DNA of 5,401 nt from the NCBI GenBank assembly GCA_022013615.1, contig JAKLQB010000222.1, positions 1-5,401 on the forward strand, read 5' to 3'. The position numbers and the translations under genes were made by a program. The notes under the pieces were generated by a model. The model was given only the letters and a program-made list of their open reading frames with translations, was not told the origin of the DNA and made no database searches. Source of the stretch: Desulfobacterales bacterium (lineage in GTDB: Bacteria > Desulfobacterota > DSM-4660 > Desulfatiglandales > Desulfatiglandaceae). Within the stretch, counting starts at the first letter, position 1; every line of letters starts with the position of its first letter. Of the stretch, positions 5,301 to 5,401 are shown in pieces.

Positions 5301-5401
5301 AATTTCGGATTTTCCCGTCCCCCACAGATGGTTGGGGAATGTATGAGTCTATACGAATATTTCGTGTTACCATTTTAAGGCGCTAAACTTTTGAGACGGG
5401 G

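Larger units (their letters stand above)
5088..5397. mobile_element. putative miniature element with terminal inverted repeats, noncoding
   Basis: GTCTCATAAGTT (5088-5099) and AACTTTTGAGAC (5386-5397) are inverted copies with 11 of 12 matches, about 310 bases apart. They enclose AT-rich sequence made of internal inverted and direct repeats. No transposase frame is present; the longest frame inside (5106-5378) is a translation of the repeats. This fits a miniature inverted-repeat element mobilised in trans, possibly with a TA-type target because TA lies at 5082-5083. The right flank is cut by the window end, so a target duplication cannot be read. A 12-base match can occur by chance; its position around a repeat block raises the likelihood. 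Confidence 0.45.

Noticed and set aside
5106..5378. 90-codon plus-strand reading frame at the right end
   Set aside because: Its sequence is a translation of the CGAAA/TTTCG repeats, with no SD and no domain; such frames recur wherever these repeats do.

Overview
The window holds four protein-coding genes, one tRNA gene and two repeat-rich intergenic ends. It reads like bacterial chromosome of moderate GC. A deltaproteobacterial (Desulfobacterota-type, possibly sulfate-reducer) origin is my inference, from the dispersed 'CGAATATCGAAA'-type and 'CCCCCTTTGCAAAGGGGG'-type intergenic repeats and the gene mix. No rRNA or taxonomic marker settles it.

Layout from left to right. Positions 1-385 carry no convincing gene. 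They hold a good minus-strand promoter and a Shine-Dalgarno (SD) site for a gene that starts just off the left edge, followed by palindromic repeats. Positions 386-1615 (+) encode a full-length homologue of the bifunctional 6-phosphofructo-2-kinase/fructose-2,6-bisphosphatase, an enzyme best known from eukaryotes. Convergent to it is tRNA-Arg(UCU) at 1655-1731 (-), with an intrinsic terminator whose T-tract overlaps the kinase stop codon. Positions 1757-3118 (-) encode an unrecognised protein of about 450 residues. It has a mixed N-terminal domain and a long helical middle that resembles a histidine-kinase dimerisation region but has no ATPase domain.

The 190-bp divergent region 3119-3308 contains a near-consensus minus-strand promoter and a perfect SD-ATG. 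That ATG is out of frame with the 453-codon ORF, so the real N-terminus of this gene is an open problem. On the other side, 3309-4175 (+) encodes a PAC2-family (proteasome-assembly-chaperone-like) protein. It converges on a Sir2-family NAD-dependent protein deacylase at 4251-5000 (-). Positions 5001-5401 hold the sirtuin leader and a noncoding repeat of about 310 bp with imperfect terminal inverted repeats and internal inverted and direct repeats. It looks like a miniature mobile element and appears to supply the sirtuin promoter.

No operon links the four proteins; each seems to have its own transcription unit. A loose theme is metabolic control (fructose-2,6-bisphosphate signalling, NAD-dependent deacylation, a possible sensor-like protein), but the sequence does not show a shared pathway. 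I see no CRISPR array, rRNA, phage gene or transposase gene.
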